From positions 248,001 through 312,000 of the forward strand of contig JAGTXK010000239.1 of NCBI GenBank assembly GCA_019096195.1: DNA of 64,000 nt. The letters are read 5' to 3'. Below the pieces are notes generated by a model, which saw only the letters and a list, made by a program, of their open reading frames with translations, did no database searches and was not told where the DNA came from. Positions 34,297-46,101 of the stretch are shown piece by piece. The DNA is from Boletus sp. NGJ. Its lineage: Eukaryota; Basidiomycota; Agaricomycetes; Boletales; Boletaceae. How positions within the stretch are numbered: position 1 is the first letter of the stretch; every line of letters begins with the position of its first letter. Both the position numbers and the translations under genes were made by a program.

Positions 34297-35814
34297 TTAC
34301 GTGCGGCTATATCTCAAAAGCGCCTTGCTCCGGAACGTGGCGTTGTACTGCAACAAGTTGTTGATATCTCTTACCCAGTCATCTTCCTTTCCTGGACCCA
34401 CGCCTTCCTCTGGTCTTCCATTGTCATCCTCAGAAATCGATGATCGGTTAATACATGGAACGGGGTATGGGGACACCTGTACCGTCACAGAGTCCCCTGG
34501 ATTTAGAACATGAGAAACGCGCCCATCCATCGAAACACCCGCCGCAGCTCGGCTGCGGTCACTGATCTGGAAGCGAGAGAAAGAAAAAATAACATGTAAG
34601 AAGCTTAAAACATGAAAGGCTGCGGACTGAAGGGTATGACGCACGCGCAACGTGACAGAGGACGAACCCGGGAAGACGAGTGGACGAAACGATAGACTTC
34701 GTGGGCATATGGGAACCAAGACCACAGCACTCAGAGAGGGGTGCACGATGGGTCCACCTGCAGAGAGGGAATAGGCCGTTGAGCCTGTGGGCGTGGAAAC
34801 GATCACGCCATCAGACTTTCGCCAACATCAGTATCATGGCCGATCATTATAGCTGAGTGGACGTACTACGGCCTCCGTCAGATGTTGACCATCAACAAAG
34901 ATATCGATTGTGTTCAGGTGAGGGCTGGAACCACGGTGCAGCGCAATCTCGTTCATGACCTGCCATTCTGAATAATTGGTGTGGTGAGGGTATGGGTATG
35001 CTGCTAGCAGACAAGCATGAGTGATACGCACCATCGCTATCCATCTTTCTCGCATCTTTGTCATAGAATGTGCACGATAGGCGCATTCTGTTTAACAGCG
35101 TCGCCTTCCCATGAAATACAGCCTCCAGGCCCTTCACAAAGTCGTCTATATCTGTTTCCGGAAAGACGATTAACATTCGTGCTCTGCTGCGTCAGCCGGG
35201 TGCTCACGGAAAGGCAATAAAAATCCCAAAGTGCCCATGGAGAAGCTCAGCACTGGTGGGACAGCTCCGAGGCTGAACAACGATGCGGCATGCAAAATGG
35301 TCCCGTCTCCTCCGAGCGTGACGACCAAGTCGATCCTCTCCGACTGTGGTCCGGGTCGCCACACTTCTGCGCCTTCAGGCATGTCAGGCCGGTCCTCTGC
35401 GAAAACCTTTACACCCGGATACGTTTTCCTCACATGTCTGCGAACGCCATGAGTACGAACAATGCACCGAAATGGAAGCGAGGATTGACGAACTGGAAGA
35501 GCTCGTCAATAGCTTTGATGACTGGGTCGGTCCGGAGCTTGTTCACGATGAGGATAGATCGTGGAGGGTATGTGGCATTCTGTTGGCTATGATTTCAACT
35601 GAGCAAGGGACGAGAGAACGGGAAACGAGACGAACGCCTGGGCTGGGGGTGTCGGGGCCGATGCCGAGGATAGGCCTCTCGTCCGTGTCGTCGCGGCTGG
35701 CATGCGTAGTAGCATGCGACCTACGAAAAGCCGCGAACATGGCGTTGGCGCGTGTAGAGATGCTCGTAAAAACGAGTTGTGAAGGGCACGTCGGGCTTGA
35801 CAGATAATGTTCAT
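34297..35814 (-). CDS. POS5: NAD(H) kinase, probably mitochondrial
   Basis: The enzyme phosphorylates NAD(H) to NADP(H), using ATP. ATG at 35814 opens [20 protein letters not shown], an Arg/Ser-rich stretch that continues without acidic residues for over 40 residues and looks like a mitochondrial targeting sequence, as in yeast Pos5. The kinase begins [20 protein letters not shown], then [20 protein letters not shown] across an intron. The nucleotide-binding GGDG motif is in [30 protein letters not shown], the NE motif ([20 protein letters not shown]) and [20 protein letters not shown] with PIVHP are all intact. The tail ([16 protein letters not shown] to [17 protein letters not shown]) is the usual C-terminal sheet. 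Introns lie near 34570-34640, 34830-34860, 34960-35040 and 35180-35220. One additional donor (GTTCGT, about 35486) is weak. Identification is firm; location is inferred. Confidence 0.93.
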
Positions 35815-36223
35815 GGCCGATATCGGTTTAGGTGGTCGTGGCAAGGGATAAGACAACTTGCCAAAGATGGATTGCTCACGGTCGTTGTTCACTGACCTGG
35901 CCGAATATTCTCACCAACCGTGATGGTCACGAAAGATATCCCAGCTGTTCATGTGGTGCTGGGTTCAAGTTGGAGATGGAAGTTCTCTGCGAACCACTTC
36001 ACATCCCTCAAACCTTTAAGCAAATTTGACGTGATGACATGACGAAGCCAAGTCAAGTGATACTCAAGTACTCAATGTTCTCCGGGGTCAGTCACTTCAA
36101 GATCTGGTGCCCTTGGAGTGATGCTAGATAACTTAGCTGGGACATTGAATAGGTCTAGACACATCCATCCATGCAATCTTCTACATACAATCTGACAAAA
36201 GCCTGTCAATCAAAGGCGTTCAA
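35815..36223. other. Intergenic stretch before tRNA-Leu
   Basis: This is the promoter side of NAD kinase. It holds only short frames without motifs. Confidence 0.4.
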
Positions 36224-36312
36224 GGCATGATGGCCGAGCGGTCTAAGGCGCTGGAATCAGGTTATGAGATATCCAGTCCGAAAGGGCGGGAGTTCGAATC
36301 TCCCTCATGTCA
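36224..36312 (+). tRNA. tRNA-Leu (anticodon CAG) with a 9-base intron
   Basis: The acceptor stem GGCATGA pairs with TCATGTC (one G-T wobble), with discriminator A. The D arm TGGCCGAGCGGTCTAAGGC is the classic eukaryotic tRNA-Leu form and contains the A box. The anticodon stem CTGGA/TCCAG encloses ATCAGG, then nine extra bases TTATGAGAT, then A. Removing them after position 37 leaves a seven-base loop with anticodon CAG. The T arm is GGGAG-TTCGAAT-CTCCC (B box). A longer variable arm precedes it, as expected for leucine. The gene is 89 bases. Confidence 0.94.
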
Positions 36313-36315
36313 GAG

Positions 36316-36320
36316 TTTTT
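36316..36320 (+). terminator. RNA polymerase III terminator of tRNA-Leu
   Basis: A run of five T begins 4 bases after the discriminator of tRNA-Leu. Confidence 0.65.
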
Positions 36321-36400
36321 GGTACAGGACTCGACATGATGGCATTAGGGGTCTAATCTAAACCTACAACACGGATGAATGCATTAGGGTATGAGACTAC

Positions 36401-37354
36401 TTATATGTCTGGCTTGGCATCTGGTGGTCCGGATATCATCTCCCATGCCTTCTTACAAAGGCGGCGTCCAAGGATAAAGGGTTCCGGTGAACGACCTTTC
36501 TCCAACATTCGACGTGCAAACTCTCGTTGTGACCCAGATTCGAAACTTCGCCGGAGAATATCCAAGACTTTGGCGGTTGGGGCAAGAAGCCTACGCATTG
36601 GGTCAAAGACCGGGCGTAGCGATGTCGGAATTTGTGTGAGAGATGAATTTTGCCTATATCCCCATGAATGATTGATATCAAGATTCAAAAGGCACGGACG
36701 CACCAATGATACTGCAAGTAGTCTGAAGGCGGTATGGAACTCAGCGTGCCGTCTAGTTCAACTCTGATCTGCCCATGAAGCTGTCTTATCCACATTTGCT
36801 CGTTCTGCTCGTTCTTCGCCCTGTGAAATTTGTCTTGAAGGTAATGGTCCTGGGATTTGAGGCTCTGCGACATGAGCAACAGTTTCTCTACTGCGTTCTT
36901 GTTGGAGGAGGTCGTCCACAGATACCACCCCTGCTCCCAATATCGTGTCTCATCCTCATCGGACTTTGTGGATGGTTCGGATTCATCGATATAACGCTCC
37001 TGCACAGGCTGGCCCTCTGGCGGAAGAGGAATGTTATTGGTCTGTTGCGTTCGCCATCCCTTTCCGAGTAAATAGTCGGTGACCTCGTGCGGGTAGACTT
37101 TACGAAGACATATACTATATGTTTTGGGCTCTTGATTCTGCGATCTTCCACGGGCAGTCTGAAAAGAGTACGTGAGACACATCTCGTCCACCTTCTCGGG
37201 CACTTTGCCTGGATTGTGCAAGCCGAGTCAGAAAGGTCCTGAATCGGAATGTGGGGATTGGCGCACCGGGTAGTGGTCGGCTTAGCGATATTAGGGGAGA
37301 GTGCACAAAGCCAACCCTCGCGGTTGCCTTTTCACCCCCACCCGGAGGATTCAT
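36401..37354 (-). CDS. Unrecognised intracellular protein
   Basis: ATG at 37354 opens MNPPGGGEKATARVGFVHSP with the block LISLSRPLPGAPIPTFRFR, then an intron around 37195-37235. The main exon (about 36705-37200) encodes VDEMCLTYSFQTARGRSQNQ, LRKVYPHEVTDYLLGKGWRT, an acidic linker (DESEPSTKSDEDETRYWEQG) and a charged helical region (QDHYLQDKFHRAKNEQNEQM). A final exon ends ILGRRLCKKAWEMISGPPDA, with the stop at 36401. Coding is supported by a coherent frame over two exons and a charged, soluble composition. No known domain, signal peptide or membrane segment is seen. It is roughly 280 residues long. Confidence 0.6.
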
Positions 37355-37374
37355 TGTTAGGCACAAGTACGGAG

Positions 37375-38880
37375 GATGGCAGAGTGGAAGCGCTGGCTCT
37401 CGGTCAACTTTGAGTCGGAGTTGATATTAGGTCAGTTATAGCCTGCCCATTTTTCTTTCTTTTCATGATCACACCCACGTCGTATAAAGTATCGCTGTCG
37501 CAGCACACGCACAGAAAGCACATCGCTTTTCGCTTTTCTGCTGTGGGGAAAGTCCCCGGAGACACAGAGTGATCCCTCCTCACCCGGAACGGAAAGCGCC
37601 CAGCTTCAAATTTGCTGAGGGGGGTGAGATACGGTCGGGCAATGATCGATTTACTGGACCGCGTTTTCATTCGGGGACGGTTCCGTTTGCCCACTCTGTT
37701 GCAACCTGTAAGTCGAGCAACCCTGTGGTAGCGTTTCATGCCAAGATATGAGCATGTCTCTCGTTTGGGTTGCTTGGCGGATGGTTTGCTCTTCGTTGCT
37801 CATAGATATAGTTATGCGGTAGTTGGCGTCCCATCTTTGGGTGCCTTCAACTCAATGGGGCTTACTCTCGTTCGACGTGGGTCTTGTCTTGTCTTTTATT
37901 TTTTCCCTTTTGAACGTTCGTCGTTCAACGTTTAATGAGTGGTCGTGGAGATGCTAGGTACGAGGTGAGTACGTCGATATGCTTTGGATCATGATGCTTG
38001 GAAATTGTATAGTTTGAATTTCTTCAAGGAGAATACCTTGTCATACAAGGGCGTGCTCCACATTTGACACTTCTGACCTTTCTTTGGGCCGTCATCTATT
38101 GAGGACTCCAATACTGATTTTCTTTCTTCTCCAGTGTCATTGATGGGTACCCCGTTGCTGGTTCTTGTCGTTGTACCCTACTCACCAGTCACTCGTCCGT
38201 AGCCTCAAACATGACAGTTGTTTGATACGCTGAACTATGTGCCAAATATGACGGCCTTGCTATTCGGTAGCCTAATGGCTCATGACGGATCATCACGATA
38301 TTCGGCGCCTCTGCGGCCCCGCATCTTGAGCGACCCGGCAGTCGGCAAATTGTTCTCTGTACCGGTATTGCTTGCTTGTTCCCGTTCGTAGGATAACGTT
38401 ACTCGGCACGCAGTGGGCAGATGGGCAGTCACCCTGCAGTTCCCGTCCTCGTGATGGCATGCTTTCTGGTTTCCTGGGCCATAAGTAGATCGATGGAATG
38501 TGCGGATCGTGAGTCCTGTCTCCCAAGCACCCAGCCTCTCAAGCTAACCACTCATACGCCCTCGCAGGAATTACTTTGGGCGCAGTCTGAATGTTCTGCC
38601 GCCCCATATTTCTCTACACGAACTTCCGGTGCGTATGATTGTAACCCGGCGTTAGACCGGTCGGCGAGCTCTTGGTTTTTTCCCCCACATAGATCATTTG
38701 TTCCCCTTTCATCGAAGGCTCGCCTACGAGTACCACTTCCCCCTCAGAGCTCCACGCATACCCCATAGGAGCGCTCACCCCCGATTTCCTCGCGGCACTC
38801 TGGGTGATCCCGGCTCGAGCTCGCTATATTCGAGCTGGAGCGCCGAGTGGTATGTAAGGTAGCGCTCGCACCAGTGTGGG
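37375..38880 (+). other. Possible multi-exon gene, unresolved
   Basis: Several plus-strand pieces look exonic. At 37375 ATG opens MAEWKRWLSVNFESELILG, followed at once by GTCAGT. At about 37615-37710 the frame NLLRGVRYGRAMIDLLDRVF with IRGRFRLPTLLQP ends at GTAAGTCG. At 38421 MGSHPAVPVLVMACFLVSWA looks like a signal peptide or membrane helix. After an AG near 38568 the frame NYFGRSLNVLPPHISLHELP ends near another GT. I could not join these into one protein, and no family is recognised. A divergent arrangement with the preceding minus-strand gene would give a 20-base gap between start codons, which is unusually tight. Treat it as a hint only. Confidence 0.25.
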
Positions 38881-38899
38881 GGTGTGGGTCCTATCCGAT

Positions 38900-39654
38900 G
38901 ATGCAAGATGGTTCACATATTTTGATTAACCACTAGCTGCCGATATTGAACGTATTCCATGACCGGCAACACCATACCGGCCGAAGTGTGCAGACATTGC
39001 AGAGGTAGGTTGACACTCGATTTCTCTGACATCTTTTCCCGGAGCGTTGGCGCTGAAGAGGCATACGGAACGGTATAGTAGTAACGCTCGATGGAGCCAT
39101 CCGTTGATACGGTGCAATTGCCCGTAAACTGCCGGTTCAATAGGGTACCATAAGCTCAAACGTTTGTTCTTTCGAGGATCTTCGGGCAGAGACACCATAC
39201 CTCCGACACCGATGCTACATAATCACCCACACAATCGCTACAGGCACACATGCAACCTCCTGACGTTTCCATGTTTTCCGCCATACGACACTGTTTGAAA
39301 AAATTGAGATCGAGGTTTGGTTGACAAACATGTAATAGATAACTTAGGCCTTGTTGGCGTTGCAAATCCAAGGTAGACTCGGGTCTCACCGGCATGTAGC
39401 TGTAATGTCTTTTCTCTAGAATCAAGACAAGAAATCAACCAGGAAGTTACGGGTTCAAGTCCATACTGTGCAAATTCGAACATGACACGCTCGAATCTCA
39501 AGCCCATATCATGATGGTTCCTAGACCCAGTAAAGCAGATCAGAGCAAAAATACATAACAAATCTGTAAAATACTGAGATGTGCGTAAGAACAGCTAGCG
39601 TGGTGATGCTTAGGTGAGCAGTTTTTAGCCGACATAATAATCCGAATTACCCAT
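38900..39654 (-). other. Stretch with weak coding signal, unrecognised
   Basis: On the minus strand, short frames at 38913-39140 (FTGNCTVSTDGSIERYYYTV) and 39238-39561 (MLCIFALICFTGSRNHHDMG) have plausible protein-like composition but no motif and no clear splice chain. They may be exons of a small unknown gene or chance frames. Confidence 0.2.
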
Positions 39655-40674
39655 TCAATCAACGTCCATAGTGGATGCACCACCACCTGCCCCACCGCCA
39701 CGCCGACCGCGCCCGCTTTTCTTTACCCCACGCTGCCACCGCTGGACTTCTGGTCGCGAGTTGTTCTGTTGACCCTTGGGATCCTCCCCTGGCGGTGCGA
39801 CGAGGACTGTGGCACGGGGATCCGAGTTCATGATTAAATCTGAGCGCATTTTTCTGTTCACGGGAATGGGTTTGGGTGGTGCTCACAAGGACAGATCCAA
39901 GAGAACTCACGATCCGGCATCATCTGCGCTCATCAATACGTCAACGCTCCCGTTCTCGTCCACCAGTTCCACACCGCCAAGTCTTCTAGAAAGGCCAACA
40001 GATTGGACGCCTATGACCGCGACGCGGAGTATACGACCGTCCGCAGGCTGTTTATCGAATTTGGCAACCGCAGCTGCAGCATGCGCGGCCTGCTTGAAGG
40101 TCAGTCGGACCATGACGTTGTCAGACGCTTGGTTGGTCACAAGGTCGGAGGAGATGATCGGACCACACCGCCGGAAGATGGCCTGTCGGGTATCGGAAAA
40201 AGGCTGGGAAATGAAAGAGGAAAAGACACACCTCGACATCAGCAGGGGTGGTGCCCTTCACGAGACCGTCGACCTGCACGACGTTACCGTTGGCGCTGGT
40301 GCTCGCCCCTTTGATGCTTATTCCACCTGCGGCAGTGGCTTCTCTGATTGCGCGTTGGACAAGGATGGAGTCGGGTTTGCGAGGAGCCGCGGCAGAAGCG
40401 GACAGTCGAGAGGAGAGCGAAGGCTTGTCCGGGTCTTCGTACAAGTCATGGGACCATTGTGCGTCTGAATCGCCTTTTGGGGGTCGAGGGGAGCGGGCCT
40501 GAGAGCGATAAAGCGCGCGAGTGCGGAGGGATGGACATTTTATTTTATTTTTTAATGGACAGCCTTGGAGGATGCGAATCGTACAGTACGCACATAGGGC
40601 GAGGATCGATTTGCAGATTTTGGGCGGACGGGGCCACCGTTAGTGGTGGTGGAGAGACGGGCCAAGAGGGACAT
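39655..40674 (-). CDS. RRM protein of the REF/ALY (Yra1/Mlo3) type
   Basis: REF/ALY proteins bind RNA and help mRNA export and annealing. ATG at 40674 opens MSLLARLSTTTNGGPVRPKS. Exon 2 gives DPDKPSLSSRLSASAAAPRK and then the RRM: VVQVDGLVKGTTPADVE as RNP2-like strand and first helix, AIFRRCGPIISSDLV after an intron, NVMVRLTFKQAAHAAAAVAK as RNP1-like strand, and DGRILRVAVIG closing the fold. The C-terminus carries WQRGVKKSGRGRRGGGAGGG and ends STMDVD, an Arg/Gly box like the C-terminal region of ALY proteins. RNP aromatic residues are missing, as in many REF-type RRMs. The start codon lies 230 bases from that of the divergent cornichon gene, suggesting a shared promoter. An RRM protein is near certain; the REF/ALY subgroup is inferred. 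Confidence 0.7.
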
Positions 40675-40904
40675 GATGATGGTTCGGGAAAGAAAATGCG
40701 GCGAAGCTACAAGACTGCTGTGTGCGCTTGTTTTGGCGTGTGGCAGAAAACGGGAGGGAGCATGCGTCAACTTGACCATCGACCTCGACAACACACAACG
40801 GTGAGCTCAACCCTCGCAAAACCAAATCATCAAAAGACGCGCAGCTGCTACACCCCACGCGGCCGTTTTCATTCTTGACGAACCCTTATTAGAACTGACA
40901 CGAC

Positions 40905-41600
40905 ATGGTTGGAGCTGGTGCGTCGTCTTTTTAGGGCACTGTCCGTACCACGTTCTCGGGTGTTGTGTCCTCATTCACCCATGAAACAGGTTGGCTGTTC
41001 CTGTTCTCGGTCCTTATGGCCGCCGGGCTGCTCTTTACGATGGTCTTTTTCGTACGTCATATCAGAACTAGTCCAATCGAACGGTGCTCTGACATGCAAC
41101 ATAGATCATCATGTTCTCTGACCTCGAATGCGACTACATAAATCCCATAGATCTCTGCAACAAGCTCAACCAGGTAATTGAATCACTTATTCTCTTCCCC
41201 TTCCGCGTGCTCACAGCGTCAATCCCCTAGTTTGTTCTGCCGGAAAACATCGCTCATGCTTTTCTCACCATTCTTTTCTTACTCTCGGGCCAATGGGTTG
41301 CGTTCTTGCTCAATTTCCCTCTCGTGCTCTATAACGCCAACAAGTGTGTCTCTTGGTCACGTTCATTCATGGCGCTCCTTACACTTGAACAGAATACGAA
41401 ACAAGAACCACATGTACGACGCCACTGAAATCTTCCGCACGCTCTCTGGACACAAAAAAGAGAGCTTTATAAAACTCGGCTTCTACCTCTTGTCTTTCTT
41501 TTATTACTTGTACCGGTGTGTATCCCCCTTTCTCATGCCAACCATCCGACCTCATCTCCGAATTAGCATGATTGTTGCGCTCATTTCGGAAAGCGAATGA
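40905..41600 (+). CDS. ERV14: Cornichon family COPII cargo receptor
   Basis: Erv14 is a small ER membrane protein that loads transmembrane cargo into COPII vesicles. Five exons join to a 137-residue protein, against 138 in yeast. The start is [25 protein letters not shown] with a tiny first exon of 13 bases. Then come [20 protein letters not shown] (the conserved 'sDlE.DyiNp...C..lN' block), [58 protein letters not shown] and [16 protein letters not shown], ending [10 protein letters not shown] with TGA at 41598-41600. Three hydrophobic segments and the IFRTL motif used for COPII binding are intact. This is one of the most secure calls in the window. Confidence 0.97.
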
Positions 41601-41624
41601 TTGTCCAGCTTGTTCCGCAGAGGT

Positions 41625-42167
41625 TCAGGACAGCCAACCTTCTGTGCGGAATTGATGGAACAGGTGTCCAGCGGCAGACTCAGGCTTGGCGTAATGCGTC
41701 TTGCCCAGGGGATGAGGTACATAGACATCTAATCTGCGGTGGACGTATGGCGCCTGGATATACATGAGGAGCTTCGGGGGAGCGAGGGGTTTCCCATGTT
41801 GTATATCGTCCTCGGATGCTATGATCTTTAACTCTCTGCTCAAATTAACTAAGTCTGGCGTGGGATGCTCCATGTCAACGATTGCCAACACCAACTCCTT
41901 GCTTTCTTGGCATCATGTTGGTGATTCCGGCGGAGACTCCAGGCAACGAATAAACTTTTCGTCTTCGCGACCATGGGCTGGCCTGCAGATAATACCGCAG
42001 TATTTAGAGTAGTCTGGTGACCAGACTATATCCAGAAAGGCATTGTTGGGTATGTCAAGAAGCCGTTTGGATTGTGGTTCGCGACGCAAAACGGGCCGTT
42101 CGCCCTCTTGTGTATCATCTAGGAGCGATACCGAAATTCTGAGTTCGCATTCGTTTCTACCTGTCAT
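41625..42167 (-). pseudogene. Unrecognised ORF with an in-frame stop
   Basis: From ATG at 42167 one frame runs for 543 bases, broken only by a single TGA near 41910. Before it lie MTGRNECELRISVSLLDDTQ and IPNNAFLDIVWSPDYSKYCG. After it lie ELVLAIVDMEHPTPDLVNLS and LLMYIQAPYVHRRLDVYVPH, ending FRTEGWLS. Both halves have normal protein composition and share one frame, so either a recently disabled gene, a missed intron or a readthrough is possible. No family is recognised. Its end lies only 24 bases from the cornichon stop codon (convergent). Confidence 0.4.
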
Positions 42168-42452
42168 ACAGCTGTTGGGGTACGAGTCTACCGAGGTGTT
42201 CAAGTATCAGGGCATCAACTTTGAATGTGCAGCGGCAGCGTGCCTGAGCAGTTGCGCGGTCATTGACGCAACAGCGGTTACTCTGGTGGAGAAGTGGATT
42301 TTCTTCGTGCGCATTATTGGAATTGTTTCACATATTCAATTTTTAGTCGACGATTTCCCCTGACTGCAGTTCATTGGATACTTGACCGCACTCTTCCATT
42401 GTAGGAATGATATCCGAGAATGCAAAACAGGTCCAGTATTCTGTGAAACAGT

Positions 42453-45400
42453 CTACTGAATGCAATTTTTCTTGTGAACTTTCCAGTCCTTCACCTGACA
42501 CTCCTTCGAACAGTACCTCACCCTCTTACATTTCCCACAGACAGACAGTGACCCTCCCTGATTTCCGCACGCTTTGCATCGCCCCTGATCCGTTGGTCCG
42601 TCTGGAACCATCCCCACTTTCTCCAAATACGGCACCGCGAACAGAGGACTGATGGCCGCTCGAGTCGCGTACGGTGCGAGAGACTTGAACCGTTGCGGAA
42701 ATGTCTCCGTCCCAATCCCGACACCACAGGAGCAGAAAGGACTCTTCTCGGGATCTGCTCCAGCATCTGGATACAATGGAATCGTTCCGTACGTCAAGTA
42801 CTCACAGGAAGGTCGGTGCGCCCAGCTTCGGCACCGTTCGACAAACAGCGGAAGAAGGTAACGCCAAGCCTCTGACTCATCTCGATCAATTTTGATCGCA
42901 ACGACACCAAGTACGTCGAGTTTGCTCAGCTTATCTTGAATGGTCGTCGTACCTGGAGCAACCCAAGCATCGGCGAGGACTGTGTGGGAGCCGACGTCGA
43001 AACGAAGATCGGCGACGAAGATAACAGCGAAAAGTTCTTGCGTGGATGTGTTCTGCAATGCGAAGACAGGGCGGACTGGGCCCTGAACTCCGGCAGCAGA
43101 AAGCAGCAGGCTGTGAAGGGAATCTTTGAGGTCCACGAAGGTGTCCTTGACTGTTGGGGATTGCTTCTCCCGCACAGCACGTTCCCTGTGGGAGAACATA
43201 AGAGAGACATGCGGAATCAGCCACCTCGATGCTCCCTGAATTCCCGATGGCTTGAACGGAGGACAACGATCTAGATTCACTCGGTGGACATTCCATGAGG
43301 TTGGAACTGCGCCATCAAGCACAGTAAAAAACCTTTTTGCGATACTATGTTCATTTTCAACGTGCATTGACAATGGTAAAGGCGCAATAACCTGCAAAGT
43401 GTCAAACTTGCTCCAAATTATACGATGTTATCAACAATCGGCGTACCTCTACGTACATCGACTTGCGGGCAACACGGACCCTCGTGTTTGCGGTGTTTAC
43501 TGGTAATGGGAAGTAGATACTCTCCGTGTATTTGTCGATACACAAGCGAGCTCCATTAGTCGGCATCTCTTCGATCTTCACAGTCGAGCCAGCTGCTAAC
43601 GAAGCTTGACCAGCTGGGTCCGTGAGATCTACCCGAACTAAGAATGAACTGATCTCGGTGCAGGATGCATTCATTTGCGCGCTGACAGCCCGCCTGTTCT
43701 CTCGAGCCATTGGTGCACGCGGAAGATTCGCGGCTGAACGAGCAATGAGTGGAGAAGGAGGTTCGGCAAGTATGTGGACGTGCCGCGAGTCTTCCAGCGG
43801 TGCGGTAAATATAGCTTCTATGAGAGAGATGCGTGGCGAAGGACGAGTTCTAAAGCCGACAATCGCATTGTAGGACAACATCAACGCGCTTGATGGAGCA
43901 GAGAAGAAAACAATCAAAGGGAAGAAGTTGGGTCCCCTTCCTTCTCTTCCGCAATAGTCGCGGCTTTCTTCCGGCCAGTTCCAGTCGTCTCGAGCTTCCC
44001 GTACGCTGCAGAGATATGCGCGAACATGTTCCATAGGCTCGAGTTCCTAATCTCGCAAAGGAGCACAGGGGTTCCCGCCAAGCGAAGCTTAGACTCGACG
44101 GCCGTGATTTTGTTCCTGGGGACCACAAGGACGACCGTGACTGCTGTTGGAATCAAGTCCCAGTCTTTGAAGATTGCAGAATCTGTTTTGACGCGCAGAT
44201 TTCGGATATATGACTGCTCCATAGAGGTGAACGTGACTATATCCAAGAGGTGGAAGTGACAACACATTTCTTGATAAAAGTTGGAACCCAATATCAGGCT
44301 GGTGTCGTGCATAATCTCATCATCAAACTTCTCCATAACGCGAGTCCAGTCCGTTTGAACCCGAGCTTTGATATGGTGCAGCAGCTGTACGAAACTCCGA
44401 CGAGTGTAGTGTAAGAGAGTTTGCTCTTGAACCGCTCGGACAGCTGAAAGAGACATGTTTTGCAGTTGACGAGCCATATTTTCATCGGAGAACATCTTAA
44501 GGTAGACTCCAAACAGAAGTCGACCAAGTTGATCTGGTGCGAATGATATGAGGTCGTCGCTACCGATGGCCTTCCAAGCAACTTGTTCATAGTATTGCAT
44601 TCCCGACGAGTTGAGGGTTTGCAGGAGAGTTTCATGTACGTTCGAGCGAGTCGTGCATCGCGTTAGGAAAGCGGAGGGCACGATACCCAAGAGAAGTGAT
44701 ATGGTTTGCATGTCGCCACAGAGTCGCTCCAAGATGACCGCCGAAGGTGTATCACTGTATGAAAGTAATGCCTCGGTGTATAATGTCGCGGAAGGGGACT
44801 TGGAGAGGATGGGAGCTGTGACTACCAACAGGTTAAGGAGCCCGACATGATCAGAAATATTGGATGTATTGATCACGTTGAACATTGTTGGGGCAGAAGT
44901 GGAAGCGCCTTCTCCGTACTGGTTTTCCTCGAATTCTATTCTCGAGGCTTTCCACGGCGAGCTCGAGATCGGAGTAGCAGTGGCGCCGCATGAATTGCGA
45001 TGGAAAAATGCCTGACACAACATCAGTGCGTCGCCAGCGAACATCCGAACAACGAGCTGTGACGATGCCATGGAGGTGACCCTCAAGAGCTTGATGACTG
45101 AGGTGCACCATTGAGAGAACTGGCCGCGTGCTGCTCGTACCAGTTTCTGCACCAGTACAGTGGGGGTCTCGCTACGGGAGGTCGCGAATACCTCTGCGAG
45201 ATGAAATCCCGCGACCGGGTCCACCCCATAGTGGACAGCGAATTTCTCTCTCGCCATGGAGAAGGCAAACGTGGGATTGACAAACGTAGCTTGATTCGTG
45301 TTGTGCAGACCATCGTCTGTGATCCCAGTCGACCAGAAATTGCGGAACTGCTTAGCGATTGCCTCCACCGCGAGGGGCAAAAGAGGTCCGGCGGAACGAG

Positions 45401-46101
45401 CTGACGTCAGGACGAGGTCATCGGCAAAATTGTCATTGATTTCTTTCATGCCATCCAAAAAGCGTTTCTGGAACCGTTTGCGATAGTCTGGAGTATAATC
45501 GGTCGTGGCGACGTATAAGCTCCAGAACTGATGGAGTTCTGCAAGCGTCCTTTTGTCGCACACAGTCAGAAAACGTGCATATGGGCCAGCATTCCATGAT
45601 TCAAGATCCTTCGCCAATATCAGGAGCTTACGACACTGCGCGATGAGCAAGGAGAGTGATTCCTGGTCCAACACGAAGTGATAGAAGATATTCCATATGA
45701 GATCTATCCTATCTGGAGCGCCTTCGTCGGCCAAGAGCGTGAACAGTATTGCGTTGCGTGCTAATCGAGGATTCAAGACTACGATGAGCACAAAGGGAAA
45801 TGCGAGGCCCTACCGAGCACAGCGGCTTCCACATCGCAGCAAGTTACGTCCAATTTCTGAGACTCTACATAAATCGAGTTGAGACGTCCCGGGCGAAAGT
45901 GAAGACGTGGAGGCACGCACCAATGTTGGAATTCATCTCGTTTGTATGTACAGTGTACAAGATGTGTCGAGGGTCGCCACATGCCAGGAGCAGAATGTTT
46001 GCGTGTTGTTCGGGAGGGAGGTGTTCAGTTAATCGTACGGCAGACGTATTGCCAATCGGATAAAAGTATGTTATTCCGCGAAAGAACAGAGGATGCGACA
46101 T
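42453..46101 (-). CDS. DUF4470 and MYND zinc-finger protein
   Basis: ATG at 46101 starts MSHPLFFRGITYFYPIGNTS, then EQHANILLLACGDPRHILYT, the DUF4470 signature. After short introns come LNSIYVESQKLDVTCCDVEA and NAILFTLLADEGAPDRIDLI. The largest exon (43914-45791) is helical, with the typical WNAGPYARFLTVCDKRTLAE and RKRFQKRFLDGM blocks. The last exon (42453 to about 43390) includes YATRAAISPLFAVPYLEKVG and ends in a complete MYND finger: CKACGNQGGSLSVCGKCKRV, RYCSKECQVKDWKVHKKNC, with Cys/His spacing intact. MYND fingers bind proline-rich peptides. The family is expanded in Agaricomycetes, and its biological role is not established. The protein is about 1,100 residues. Exon joins near 43400-43910 are uncertain. 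Confidence 0.85.
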
